Of a stretch of DNA of 64,000 nucleotides, positions 1 through 7,467 are shown one piece after another (within the stretch, counting starts at the first letter, position 1; each line of letters begins with the position of its first letter). The DNA lies in assembly GCF_014621695.1 (NCBI RefSeq), contig NZ_CP061281.1, positions 4,898,001 through 4,962,000 on the forward strand. Direction: 5' to 3'. The notes below the pieces were generated by a model. It worked only from the letters and a program-made list of their open reading frames with translations. It searched no databases and was not told where the DNA came from. The position numbers and the translations under genes are program-made. Source of the stretch: Streptomyces xanthii (GTDB lineage: Bacteria > Actinomycetota > Actinomycetes > Streptomycetales > Streptomycetaceae).

Positions 1-2
1 GC

Positions 3-1220
3 GTCTGGCCCGACAAGCACAACGTGAAGGACAACAACTTCACCGGCCACAAGTTCGCCCAGTACCCCGACTTCCTCACCCGGATCGAGACCGCGAAGCC
101 GTCGCTGTCGACGTACGCTGTCTCCTCCTGGGCCCCGATCACCGACATCGTCTTCTCCGCGAAGGTCGACACCCGCGTCTCCACCCCGAGCGCCGAGTAC
201 GACACCGGCACCACCGCCCGCGCCGTCGAACGGCTCAAGGGCGCGAACCCGGACGCCGTCTTCGTCCAGCTCGACAACGTCGACCACGCCGGCCACACCT
301 ACGGCGCCGCGAGCCAGGAGTACCTCGACGCGATCCACGGCGTCGACGGCCAGGTCGGCGCGATGGTCGACGCCGTCACGTCCCGTTCCACGTACGGGAA
401 CGAGGACTGGCTGATCCTCGTCACCGCCGACCACGGGCACACCGACGTGGGCGGCCACGGCGGCTCCACCTGGCCCGAACGCCAGACGTTCATGATCGCG
501 ACGGGCGGCACCGCTGCGCCCGGCTCCACCCGCCACGACGTCAAGATGCCCGACATCGCGGCCACCGCCCTCGCTCACCTCGGCATCGCCCTCGACCCCG
601 CCTGGGGCCTGGACGGCCGCCCGGTCCAGCAGCCGCTCCCCGACGACTTCGACGCCCTGCGCGACCGGCTGGGCGGGCCCGTCGACGAGACCGGCATCGG
701 ATCCGGCGTCATCGGCTTCACGCACACCCCGCCGAGCGGCTGGAGCGTCGACAACTCCCGGATGGGCACCGGCGGCGTCACCGAATGGCGCGGCTGGTCC
801 TTCACCACCGACGAGTTCTGGACCAAGGCCGAACGCGACCAGCAGCGCGAGTGCAACGTGCGGGCCCGCGGCGTCTTCGCCGTGGCCGACGGCGACGAAT
901 GGTCCGACAAGACCGTCACCGGCACCTTCGACTCGACCCTGACCAGCCCCGCCTTCCCGGTCACCGGCGGCCGCCCGGCCACCCTCACCTACACGACCTT
1001 CTACCGCCAGGAGGCCCCGCAGAAGGGCGAGGTCCTCGTCTCCTACGACGGCGCCGCCCCCGTCCCCGTCCGCACCTACACGGCCGACGTCCCCTCCCGC
1101 ACGGAGACCGTCCCACTGACCGTCCCCGCGGGCGCGACCAGCGCGAAGGCCCACTTCCGCTACACCGGGGCCAACAACTGGTTCTGGACGATCGACGGGG
1201 TCAAGATCAGCCGGTCTTGA
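3..1220 (+). CDS. Alkaline phosphatase superfamily phosphodiesterase, 3' part
   Basis: The reading frame is open to the left edge, so the true start lies outside the window; a GTG at 24 is internal. The visible 405 residues contain two metal-site signatures of the nucleotide pyrophosphatase/phosphodiesterase branch: a DNVDHAGH segment and, about 45 residues later, TADHGHTDVGGHGG. Both carry the Asp and His ligands of a two-zinc centre. Past the catalytic part, roughly the last 170 residues form a beta-rich, Trp- and Thr-rich region resembling a secreted accessory sandwich domain. The enzyme probably hydrolyses phosphodiester or phosphomonoester bonds outside the cell, but the signal peptide cannot be seen. 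Codon use is typical high-GC Streptomyces. It converges on the HAD phosphatase gene, with a strong hairpin between them. The family call is firm; the substrate is unknown. Confidence 0.85.
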   Translation, partial: VWPDKHNVKDNNFTGHKFAQYPDFLTRIETAKPSLSTYAVSSWAPITDIVFSAKVDTRVSTPSAEYDTGTTARAVERLKGANPDAVFVQLDNVDHAGHTYGAASQEYLDAIHGVDGQVGAMVDAVTSRSTYGNEDWLILVTADHGHTDVGGHGGSTWPERQTFMIATGGTAAPGSTRHDVKMPDIAATALAHLGIALDPAWGLDGRPVQQPLPDDFDALRDRLGGPVDETGIGSGVIGFTHTPPSGWSVDNSRMGTGGVTEWRGWSFTTDEFWTKAERDQQRECNVRARGVFAVADGDEWSDKTVTGTFDSTLTSPAFPVTGGRPATLTYTTFYRQEAPQKGEVLVSYDGAAPVPVRTYTADVPSRTETVPLTVPAGATSAKAHFRYTGANNWFWTIDGVKISRS

Positions 1221-1224
1221 TCAG

Positions 1225-1256
1225 GGCGGCCCGGCTGCTGAGGCAGCCGGGCCGCC
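1225..1256. terminator. Bidirectional hairpin terminator
   Basis: Perfect 14-bp GC-rich stem with a 4-nt loop (TGAG), lying between the convergent phosphodiesterase and HAD phosphatase genes. No U-tract follows, as is usual in Streptomyces. Confidence 0.75.
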
Positions 1257-1261
1257 ATCAC

Positions 1262-2041
1262 TCACACCAGGTCGACGAGATCCGCGATCGAATCGACGAC
1301 CTTGGTCGGACGGAACGGGAACCTGTCGATGTCCGACTGGCTGGTGAGCCCCGTCAGAACCAGGAACGTCGTCATGCCTGCTTCGAGACCGGCCAGGACA
1401 TCGGTGTCCATCCGGTCGCCGATCATGGCGCTGGACTCGGAGTGGGCACCGATGGCGTTGAGCCCGGTACGCATCATCAGCGGGTTCGGCTTGCCGACGA
1501 AGTAAGGCTCCTTGCCGGTCGCCTTCGTGATCAGCGCGGCGACGGAGCCGGTGGCAGGCAGCACGCCTTCGGTCGAAGGCCCGGTGTTGTCAGGATTCGT
1601 GGCAATGAATCGGGCGCCGCCGTTGATGAGCCGGATGGCCTTGGTCAGCGCTTCGAACGAATAGGTACGCGTCTCGCCCAAGATCACGAAATCGGGATCC
1701 GCGTCGCTGAGGATGTAGCCGACGTCGTGCAACGCAGTGGTCAGACCGGCCTCGCCGATGACGTATGCCGTACCGTTCGGCCGCTGACTGTCCACGAATC
1801 TGGCGGTCGCCAGAGCCGACGTCCAGATGTTCTCCATCGGCACTTCCAGCCCGATGCGATTGAGGCGGGCGTGCAAGTCCCTGGCCGTGTACATCGAGTT
1901 GTTGGTCAGGACCAGGAAGGGCTTGCCCGAGTCACGCAACTTCTTGATGAACGAGTCCGCACCGGGAATCGGAACGCCCTCGTGCATGAGGACTCCGTCC
2001 ATGTCGGTCAGCCACGAGTCGATGGGCTTCGGCTCTGTCAT
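1262..2041 (-). CDS. HAD-IIA (NagD-like) sugar phosphatase, intact copy next to an integrase
   Basis: 259 residues, normal length for NagD/AraL-type HAD-IIA phosphatases. Visible motifs: N-terminal DMDGVL (nucleophile and acid Asp), LTNNS (motif II), the KPNPLMM region containing the conserved Lys, and MIGDRMDTD (acidic motif III/IV). It probably dephosphorylates small phosphorylated metabolites in the cytosol. ATG start at 2041, 82 bp downstream of the serine recombinase stop on the same strand. Codon use is clearly less GC-biased at third positions (GAT, CCT, TTG, AAT) than in flanking genes, pointing to foreign origin. Its last 112 residues match the plus-strand remnant at 3792-4136 at about 85% identity (hand count), in inverted orientation. 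It may therefore be a replacement copy brought by the integrating element for the host gene that element disrupted. The enzyme family call is firm; the replacement idea is inference. Confidence 0.9.
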   Translation of the reverse strand: MTEPKPIDSWLTDMDGVLMHEGVPIPGADSFIKKLRDSGKPFLVLTNNSMYTARDLHARLNRIGLEVPMENIWTSALATARFVDSQRPNGTAYVIGEAGLTTALHDVGYILSDADPDFVILGETRTYSFEALTKAIRLINGGARFIATNPDNTGPSTEGVLPATGSVAALITKATGKEPYFVGKPNPLMMRTGLNAIGAHSESSAMIGDRMDTDVLAGLEAGMTTFLVLTGLTSQSDIDRFPFRPTKVVDSIADLVDLV

Positions 2042-2123
2042 GGGCGCGGGCTCCTACCTGTCGTTCTGCGGGATGCCATCGTATTCAAGCCCGAGTCTCC
2101 TGAGGATGGTCCGGAGGCTGCCG

Positions 2124-3638
2124 TCAGGACCTCCATACGATCTCGATCAGCTCCGGGCGGAACGTGCCCCTCTGCGCGCCGCCCTTCCCGGCGGGTTTGA
2201 CGACCACGGTCTCGATGGCGCGTTCCAGTTCCTCTCGCTTCTGATCCGTGGTGAAGCAGTTCCAATCGCGCACGACCCGGCCGACCGTCGGACTCGGGCG
2301 CTCGAGCATCGGGGCCGGTGGAGCACCGGCCATCTCATGGAGGTGCTGCTCGGCTGCCTCGAGCCGCCGGATTTCCCGGGCAAACTCGGCGAGGGACAAG
2401 AGGTTGTCCGCTCGAAGCCGGCGCGCTTCGGCCTTGTCCGCCTCGATCTGCCGTAGCGAGGCGCTCAACGTGCTCGCTCCGGGGGCCGGATCGACGCCCT
2501 GCTCCTTGGCCTCGGCAAGTTGCCGACGGAGCCGCTCGAGCAATTGCCCCTCCACGTGATCCTCTACAGGAGGCCCGCTGCGGGAGATCCGTCCACAGCC
2601 TCCGTCGGCCGCGCGACAGTAGTAGTGGTAGCCGTGCTTCGCGTAGCTGGCAGTGCCCTTCTGATAGACGCCGGACGAGAGTGTGGCTCCGCACCGCGCG
2701 CACTGGAGGATGCCGGTCAACAGGCGTCTGGTCACTGTTGTGCCCTTCGAGCGCCCGCTTCCGGTCTGTTTGCGCGCGTTCAGCTCATCGATCAGCTCGC
2801 ACCACTCTCGGGGCGAAAGGATGGTTTCCCACGTGCCGATGACAGGCTTGCCGTCCGTGCGTTCCACCAGGTACTCGACCGGGTCGAGCCGACCGGACCG
2901 CTCGCGGACCTTCTGCGGGATGTAGGACCGGTACCCGCAGAGACGAGGGTTGCGCAGTACGTAGAGCACGCTGCTGTAGCCGATGGTCTTGCCGGGTGGA
3001 GTCTGCGGGCCGCGAACGCCCAGCTCCGCCCATTCGCGATGGACCGCGGACACCTTCTTGCCTTGCAGCACATCCTTGTGCGCCTGCCGGACGAGTTCGG
3101 CTTCTCGCTCGTCCACATGGTGTGTATCGACCCAACCGAACGCGCGTTGTCCTTTGTGGGGCCTACCGGCTCGGGCGTCGGCCAGCTTCTGCCGGGAGAT
3201 GCGGCGGGCGGCGTCGGCGGAGAACTTGTTCGCGACCGTCACATAGATCCGTGCCTGGAAGCGTCCGTCGGTGGTCGTGAGGTCGTGGTCCCCTGTTGTG
3301 GTTGCGAACGCCATGGGTCGCCGCGCTTGTTCGTAGATGTCGATGAGCCGCTCCAGGTCTCGGGGCTGGCGCGCGATGCGGTCGATGGTGTAGGCGATGA
3401 CGCCGCTGATCGTGCCCGTCTCCAGGTCCTGGACCATGTCCTCGAATCCAGCACGTCGAGTACGGCGTTTGTAGGCCGAGGTGTCGTTGTCCTCGTAGAC
3501 GCGATGTACGCGGCATCGTCTGAGCTTGGCCAGGTCGTACACGTCTTCGCGCTGCCTGATCACGCCGTCCCGGCCATCGCGGCCGTCGCCCAACTGCCCG
3601 ACGTCCGAGATCCTGGTGTATCCGCCGACCACGATCAT
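2124..3638 (-). CDS. Large serine recombinase (site-specific integrase)
   Basis: 504 residues from the ATG at 3638, which has a GGGG Shine-Dalgarno about 6 nt upstream. The frame stays open further upstream, but that part is antisense to the sortase region and not plausible. Order of parts: N-terminal resolvase catalytic domain (about 1-150) beginning GGYTRISD with the presumed nucleophilic Ser, then the IDRIARQPRDLE region; a recombinase domain (about 165-290); a zinc ribbon with CARC and later Cys residues (about 320-365); then a Glu/Arg-rich predicted coiled coil (about 390-450). This is the architecture of phage and ICE large serine integrases. The start codon lies about 150 bp from the truncated HAD gene at 3792, the usual distance between int and its attachment site. 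No excisionase or phage structural gene is visible. Function is confident; which element it belongs to is unknown. Confidence 0.93.
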   Translation of the reverse strand: MIVVGGYTRISDVGQLGDGRDGRDGVIRQREDVYDLAKLRRCRVHRVYEDNDTSAYKRRTRRAGFEDMVQDLETGTISGVIAYTIDRIARQPRDLERLIDIYEQARRPMAFATTTGDHDLTTTDGRFQARIYVTVANKFSADAARRISRQKLADARAGRPHKGQRAFGWVDTHHVDEREAELVRQAHKDVLQGKKVSAVHREWAELGVRGPQTPPGKTIGYSSVLYVLRNPRLCGYRSYIPQKVRERSGRLDPVEYLVERTDGKPVIGTWETILSPREWCELIDELNARKQTGSGRSKGTTVTRRLLTGILQCARCGATLSSGVYQKGTASYAKHGYHYYCRAADGGCGRISRSGPPVEDHVEGQLLERLRRQLAEAKEQGVDPAPGASTLSASLRQIEADKAEARRLRADNLLSLAEFAREIRRLEAAEQHLHEMAGAPPAPMLERPSPTVGRVVRDWNCFTTDQKREELERAIETVVVKPAGKGGAQRGTFRPELIEIVWRS

Positions 3639-3791
3639 GCCTGCCCCCTGGCGCCTGTTGACGCTAGTGGTGATGGCGCGGCACCAACTTACGACGCCTT
3701 CGCCCTGGCATAAGTGCGAACCTAATATTTCGGTGGAATCAAGGGAGCCGTCCGGCTGGGGGTCTGGGGGTCGTCCCCCAGAAGGCACAGC
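3639..3791. other. Presumed element end / attachment-site region
   Basis: Non-coding stretch between the integrase start and the HAD gene remnant. The first part is AT-richer than the surroundings (around 3705-3735). A perfect 7-bp stem hairpin with a TCGT loop sits at 3764-3781, within a G-rich sequence of a kind I recall seeing between many Streptomyces genes. Homology to the HAD coding sequence begins abruptly near 3792, so the recombination junction is most likely at about 3785-3795. The crossover dinucleotide cannot be assigned without the empty site. Confidence 0.5.
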
Positions 3792-4136
3792 ATCTGCACC
3801 AACCCGGACGAGACCGGCCCCTCCACCGAGGGACCGCTGCCCGCCACCGGCGCCGTCGCCGCGCTCATCACCAAGGCGACCGGCAAGCAGCCCTACTTCG
3901 CCGGCAAGCCGCACCCGCTGATGATGCGCACGGGGCTCAACGCGATCGGGGCGCACTCCGAGACCGCCGCCATGATCGGCGACCGGATGGACACCGACGT
4001 GCTGGCCGGGCTCGAGGCCGGGATGCAGACGTTCCTCGTGCGGACCGGGCTCACCAGCGACGCCGACATCGAGAAGTACCCGTTCCGGCCGTCCACCGTC
4101 GTCGACTCCATCGCGGACCTCGTCGACCTCGTCTGA
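3792..4136 (+). pseudogene. HAD-IIA phosphatase gene remnant (3' part only)
   Basis: Codes for the C-terminal roughly 114 residues of a NagD-like phosphatase, from ICTNPDETGPS through the GKPHPLMM and MIGDRMDTD motifs to the normal C-terminus. The N-terminal half, with the catalytic DxD motif, is missing, so it cannot be active. Third positions are nearly all G or C, like the host genes around it, so this looks like the original chromosomal gene. It resembles the 3' end of the intact minus-strand copy at 1262-2041 (about 85% of residues identical by hand count) but lies in inverted orientation. The matching 5' half is not in the window. Truncation by integration at about 3790 is the simplest reading. 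Confidence 0.85.
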
Positions 4137-4227
4137 CCCTGGGGTCCCGGTCTGACCTGGGGTTTCCCGTTCCCGAGATGCGGAACGGCGCCGCGCGCGT
4201 GAACCTGCCAGTACCAGGAGGTTCACG

Positions 4228-4788
4228 ATGCGTACAGGACTGCTCGCTCTCCGTGCCGCAGGGGCGGCCGCCGTACTGGTGACGATCCCGGCCGCCGCCG
4301 CGCACGGGGCGCAGGACGGGGGATCGGTCACCGTCAGCCCGCAGGCGGCCCCACCGGGTACGGACGTCGAGCTCGCCGTCACCGGATGCGCGGGCACGGC
4401 GGGGCGTGCCGTGTCCGACGCGTTCGTCTCCGCCGCCGTCCTCGCGCCCGCCGCGGACCGTTCCGCGCTCACCGCCGAGGCCCGGGTCGCATCTTCCGCG
4501 AAGCCCGGCGCGCACGAGATCACGGTGACCTGCGACGGCGTCGAGACCAAGACCAAGGGCACCGTCCGGGTCCTGGAGCGCGGCGCCTCGCCCGCCCCGA
4601 CCCCGACCGCCGCCGTGCACGCGGGCGGCGGCGGAGCCGCGGCCCGGCTGGCCGCCGCCGAACAGGCCGCCGAGGGCCCCGGCACCCGGCACGCCGTCAT
4701 CGGACTGGTGCTCGCCGCGATCGCCGCCGTGGCCGTCGCCTGCCGCAGCGTCCGGCGCCGCCGGAACCCGTCCGAGGGCCCCCGGTAG
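4228..4788 (+). CDS. Secreted, membrane-anchored small protein in sortase operon
   Basis: 186 residues. An N-terminal signal peptide (about 1-28, ending near AHGAQ) is followed by a short beta-rich extracellular domain with two Cys (in TGCAG and VTCDG) that could form a disulfide. Then comes a Pro/Ala/Gly-rich linker, a C-terminal transmembrane helix (about 155-172, VIGLVLAAIAAVAVAC) and an Arg-rich cytoplasmic tail. This layout resembles sortase substrates, but I see no LPxTG-like motif before the helix. ATG start with an AGGAGG-type site 6-8 nt upstream. The class F sortase gene starts 6 nt downstream, so the two are co-transcribed. Function unknown; a surface protein working with the sortase is likely. 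Confidence 0.75.
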   Translation: MRTGLLALRAAGAAAVLVTIPAAAAHGAQDGGSVTVSPQAAPPGTDVELAVTGCAGTAGRAVSDAFVSAAVLAPAADRSALTAEARVASSAKPGAHEITVTCDGVETKTKGTVRVLERGASPAPTPTAAVHAGGGGAAARLAAAEQAAEGPGTRHAVIGLVLAAIAAVAVACRSVRRRRNPSEGPR

Positions 4789-4794
4789 GCCGCC

Positions 4795-5514
4795 ATGAAG
4801 GACCGCGACCGACAAGGCCCGGGCGGCGGCCGGATGCTCACCGGCGTGGCCTGGGCGGTGCTCCTGCTCGGCCTGTGGATGTGGGGCCGCGGCGTCACCG
4901 ACGTCAACCTGTCCTCGCCGACGACCGGTGACGCGGCCGCCGTCGGCCGCCCGCTCGGCGTCACCATGCCTGCCGCGCACAGCCCCGTCCGGGCCGCGAA
5001 ACCCCAGCGCATCGACGTGCCCGCACTCCACGTGCAGGCGCCCGTCGTCGAGCGCGGACTCGACGGCAGCGGAGCCGTCGACCCGCCGCCCTACGCGCAG
5101 GCGGGCGTCGTCGGCTGGTACGGCGCGGGCGCGCAGCCGGGGGAGCGGGGCACGGCCCTGTTCGTCGGGCACGTCGACACCGAGACCCGGCCCGCCGTGT
5201 TCTTCCACCTCAGCGAGGCGAAGCCCGGCGACACGGTGAAGGTGGTGCGCGACGACGGCTCCGTCGCCACGTTCACCGTCGACGACGTGCAGGTCCTGTC
5301 CCGCGACCGCTTCGACCCGGCCACCGCCTACGGGCCGCGCCGCCCCGGCCGCGCCGAACTCCGCCTCATCACCTGCGGCGGCACCTTCGACAGGGCCACC
5401 CGCACCTACACGGCGAACGTCGTCGTCTCCGCCTACCTGTCCGGCCTCACGGACGCGCCGAAGGAGCCGGATCCGGAGCCGGAGAAGGAGAAGGAGAAGG
5501 TCCGGGCGGGGTGA
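4795..5514 (+). CDS. Class F sortase
   Basis: 239 residues: a short basic N-terminus, one membrane anchor (about 14-32), a linker, and a sortase beta-barrel. Catalytic elements are visible: His in FVGHVDT, Cys in LITCGGTFD, and Arg shortly after in RTYTANVV. The C-terminus is a charged Pro/Glu/Lys tail. Class F sortases are actinobacterial transpeptidases outside the membrane; their substrates are mostly unknown. It is coupled to the preceding small membrane protein. The last 68 bp overlap the 3' end of the convergent ANTAR gene, so the two tails are encoded on opposite strands of the same DNA. Confidence 0.92.
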   Translation: MKDRDRQGPGGGRMLTGVAWAVLLLGLWMWGRGVTDVNLSSPTTGDAAAVGRPLGVTMPAAHSPVRAAKPQRIDVPALHVQAPVVERGLDGSGAVDPPPYAQAGVVGWYGAGAQPGERGTALFVGHVDTETRPAVFFHLSEAKPGDTVKVVRDDGSVATFTVDDVQVLSRDRFDPATAYGPRRPGRAELRLITCGGTFDRATRTYTANVVVSAYLSGLTDAPKEPDPEPEKEKEKVRAG

Positions 5515-6235
5515 GGTCGTCGCCGAGGTCCCGGGCCAGGACGGCCCCGGCGACCCGGTCCAGCGGCATCCGCCTGCTGCGCGCGTACCGGCGCAGGACC
5601 GAGAACGCGGTGTCGGGAGAGGCGCCCCAGCGCTCCGCCAGCATCCCCTTCGCCTGCTCGATCCGTACCCGGCTCGCGAGCGCCCGCTCCAACTGCCGTG
5701 CCAGGTCCCGCTGTTCGGCGTAGGCGCGGTGCCGGTCCAGGCCCGCGGCCGCCGCGTCGGCGAGCGCGCCGGCGAATGCGGCATCGTTGTCCACCGGCGC
5801 CGACCGGGTCAGGACGCTGAGCGCGCCGACCGGTGTCCCGAGCCGGCGCAGCGGCACCGCGTGCGCCGTCGTGACGCCGTGCCGCCGGGCCAGCGCGGTG
5901 AACGCGGGCCAGCGCGCCGCCGCCACCGTGCCCGTCACCCGCACCCCGGCCACCGCCCGTCCGGTCGCCAGCGCCTCGCGCGCGGGCCCGGCGAGTGCGT
6001 CGGCGCCCAGCAACTCCCGTACGGCGGCCTCCTGTTCGGGGGCGCAGGCGGGCGACGGGTGGGGGAGGCCGTCCGGTTCGGCGAGGGTGACGCCGGCCGC
6101 CTGCGCGCCGAGCAGGTCCACGCAGTGGCCGGCGAGGCGGGACAGGTGCGCGGCGGGGTCGAAGTCGTCGTCGAGGGTGTCCGACAGCTCCAGCACCGCC
6201 TCGGCCAGACGCAGCGCGCGAGCCGGGTACGTCAT
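5447..6235 (-). CDS. GAF-ANTAR RNA-binding antiterminator regulator
   Basis: 262 residues from the ATG at 6235, which has a GGGAG site just upstream; the longer frame to 6385 lacks support. The N-terminal two thirds (about 15-170) look like a GAF sensor domain. The C-terminal part (about 175-240) is an ANTAR domain, with the typical segment VRIEQAKGMLAERWG followed by the RRYARSRRMPLDRVA helix. ANTAR proteins bind tandem RNA hairpins and prevent termination. The extreme C-terminus is Pro/Ser rich and overlaps the sortase gene on the other strand. The target RNA is not identifiable here. Divergent from the GH6 lipoprotein gene. Confidence 0.88.
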   Translation of the reverse strand: MTYPARALRLAEAVLELSDTLDDDFDPAAHLSRLAGHCVDLLGAQAAGVTLAEPDGLPHPSPACAPEQEAAVRELLGADALAGPAREALATGRAVAGVRVTGTVAAARWPAFTALARRHGVTTAHAVPLRRLGTPVGALSVLTRSAPVDNDAAFAGALADAAAAGLDRHRAYAEQRDLARQLERALASRVRIEQAKGMLAERWGASPDTAFSVLRRYARSRRMPLDRVAGAVLARDLGDDLTPPGPSPSPSPAPDPAPSARP

Positions 6236-6399
6236 GTCCCGCTCCCCCCTTCCACGCCGTCGCCGTACGAGTCCTGGTCGCGGCCTACCCCGGCCCGGAC
6301 CGGCTGTAACAGGTCGTGGACAAGGACCGTACGGCCTCGAAGCGCGGCCGGGGCGTATGTCACGATTGAGGACCAGACAGTGCACCCAAGGGGGAGTGG

Positions 6400-7395
6400 A
6401 TGTACCGGAAGATGAGGGCTGGAGCGGTCGTCGTGGGGGCGGCGCTGCTCGTGTCCGCGTGTTCCTCCGGAGGCAAGGACGAGGGCGATGCTCAGCCTCC
6501 CGTGAAGCAGCAGCCCAAGAGCGCCGACCCGTTCTGGGTCAACCCCGACAGCAAGGCCGCGCAGGCCGTCGCGGGCCTGGAGGAGGACGGCAAGGACGAG
6601 GAAGCGAAGACCGTCCGCAAGATCGCCGAGCAGCCCAGCGGCGAGTGGATCACCCCGGAGAACGCGACGGACCAGGCCCGTGGTTACACGGAGGCCGCGG
6701 AGAAGGCCGACCGGGACGCCCTGCTCGTCCTCTACAACATCCCGCACCGCGACTGCGGGAACTACTCGAAGGGCGGCGCCGCGGACGGCAACGCGTACCG
6801 GGCGTGGATCGACCAGGTCGCGGCCGGCATCGGGGACCGCCCGGCGACGGTCATCCTCGAACCGGACGCGGTCCAGCACATGGTGGACAACTGCACCCCG
6901 GAGCAGTTCCACGAGGAGCGCTACGACCTCCTCAAGGGCGCCATCGGCAAGCTCAAGTCGCTGAAGAACACGACGGTCTACCTCGACGCGGGCAACGCGG
7001 GCTGGGGCAAGCCGGACCAGATGTTCGAGCCCCTGAAGTGGTCCGGCGTCGAGCAGGCCGACGGCTTCTCGGTGAACGTGTCGAACTTCTACTCCACCGA
7101 GGACTCGGTGAAGTACGGCAAGGAGCTGTCCGGGAAGGTCGGCGGCAAGCCCTTCGTCGTCGACACGAGCCGGAACGGGAACGGGCCGTACACGGGCGGC
7201 AATCCGGACGAGCGCTGGTGCAACCCGCCCGGCCGCGCCCTCGGTGAGACCCCGACCACCAAGACGGGCGACCCGCTCGTGAAGGCCTACCTGTGGGTCA
7301 AGCGCCCCGGCGAGTCCGACGGCACCTGCAAGGGCGGCCCGAGGGCGGGCGAGTGGTGGAGCGAGTACGCCCTGAAGCTGGCTGCTTCTTCGTAG
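6400..7395 (+). CDS. Glycoside hydrolase family 6 lipoprotein (cslZ-like)
   Basis: 331 residues. Lipoprotein signal with a lipobox ending VSAC (Cys at about 21). The rest is a GH6 cellulase-type domain: LVLYNIPHRDCG near the start of the barrel, ILEPDAVQHM, TVYLDAGNAGW, and the C-terminal YLWVKRPGESDG signature containing the conserved acidic region. GH6 enzymes cut beta-1,4-glucans with inversion. Next to glxA and cslA, this matches the CslZ endoglucanase that I recall as SCO2838 in S. coelicolor, proposed to process the tip glycan made by CslA and GlxA. It converges on glxA with a strong terminator between. Activity on cellulose-like polymer is inferred from family and context. Confidence 0.92.
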   Translation: MYRKMRAGAVVVGAALLVSACSSGGKDEGDAQPPVKQQPKSADPFWVNPDSKAAQAVAGLEEDGKDEEAKTVRKIAEQPSGEWITPENATDQARGYTEAAEKADRDALLVLYNIPHRDCGNYSKGGAADGNAYRAWIDQVAAGIGDRPATVILEPDAVQHMVDNCTPEQFHEERYDLLKGAIGKLKSLKNTTVYLDAGNAGWGKPDQMFEPLKWSGVEQADGFSVNVSNFYSTEDSVKYGKELSGKVGGKPFVVDTSRNGNGPYTGGNPDERWCNPPGRALGETPTTKTGDPLVKAYLWVKRPGESDGTCKGGPRAGEWWSEYALKLAASS

Positions 7396-7406
7396 CGAGA
7401 GGACGT

Positions 7407-7445
7407 GAAGGAGGGGTACGGGGCCGCGTCCCGTACCCCTCCTTC
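7407..7445. terminator. Bidirectional terminator between GH6 gene and glxA
   Basis: Perfect 16-bp stem (GAAGGAGGGGTACGGG and complement) with a 7-nt loop. The plus strand continues TTCTTGTC, a short T-rich tail. It sits between convergent genes. Confidence 0.85.
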
Positions 7446-7467
7446 TTCTTGTCCTGCTCCCAGTGCC

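Noticed and set aside
1..4136. Complete prophage
   Set aside because: Only an integrase and a phosphatase gene are seen; no structural, replication or lysis genes.
3639..5012. Upstream extension of the serine recombinase frame to a 962-aa protein
   Set aside because: The extension is antisense to the sortase operon and the HAD remnant; the resolvase domain begins at the ATG at 3638 with its own ribosome-binding site.
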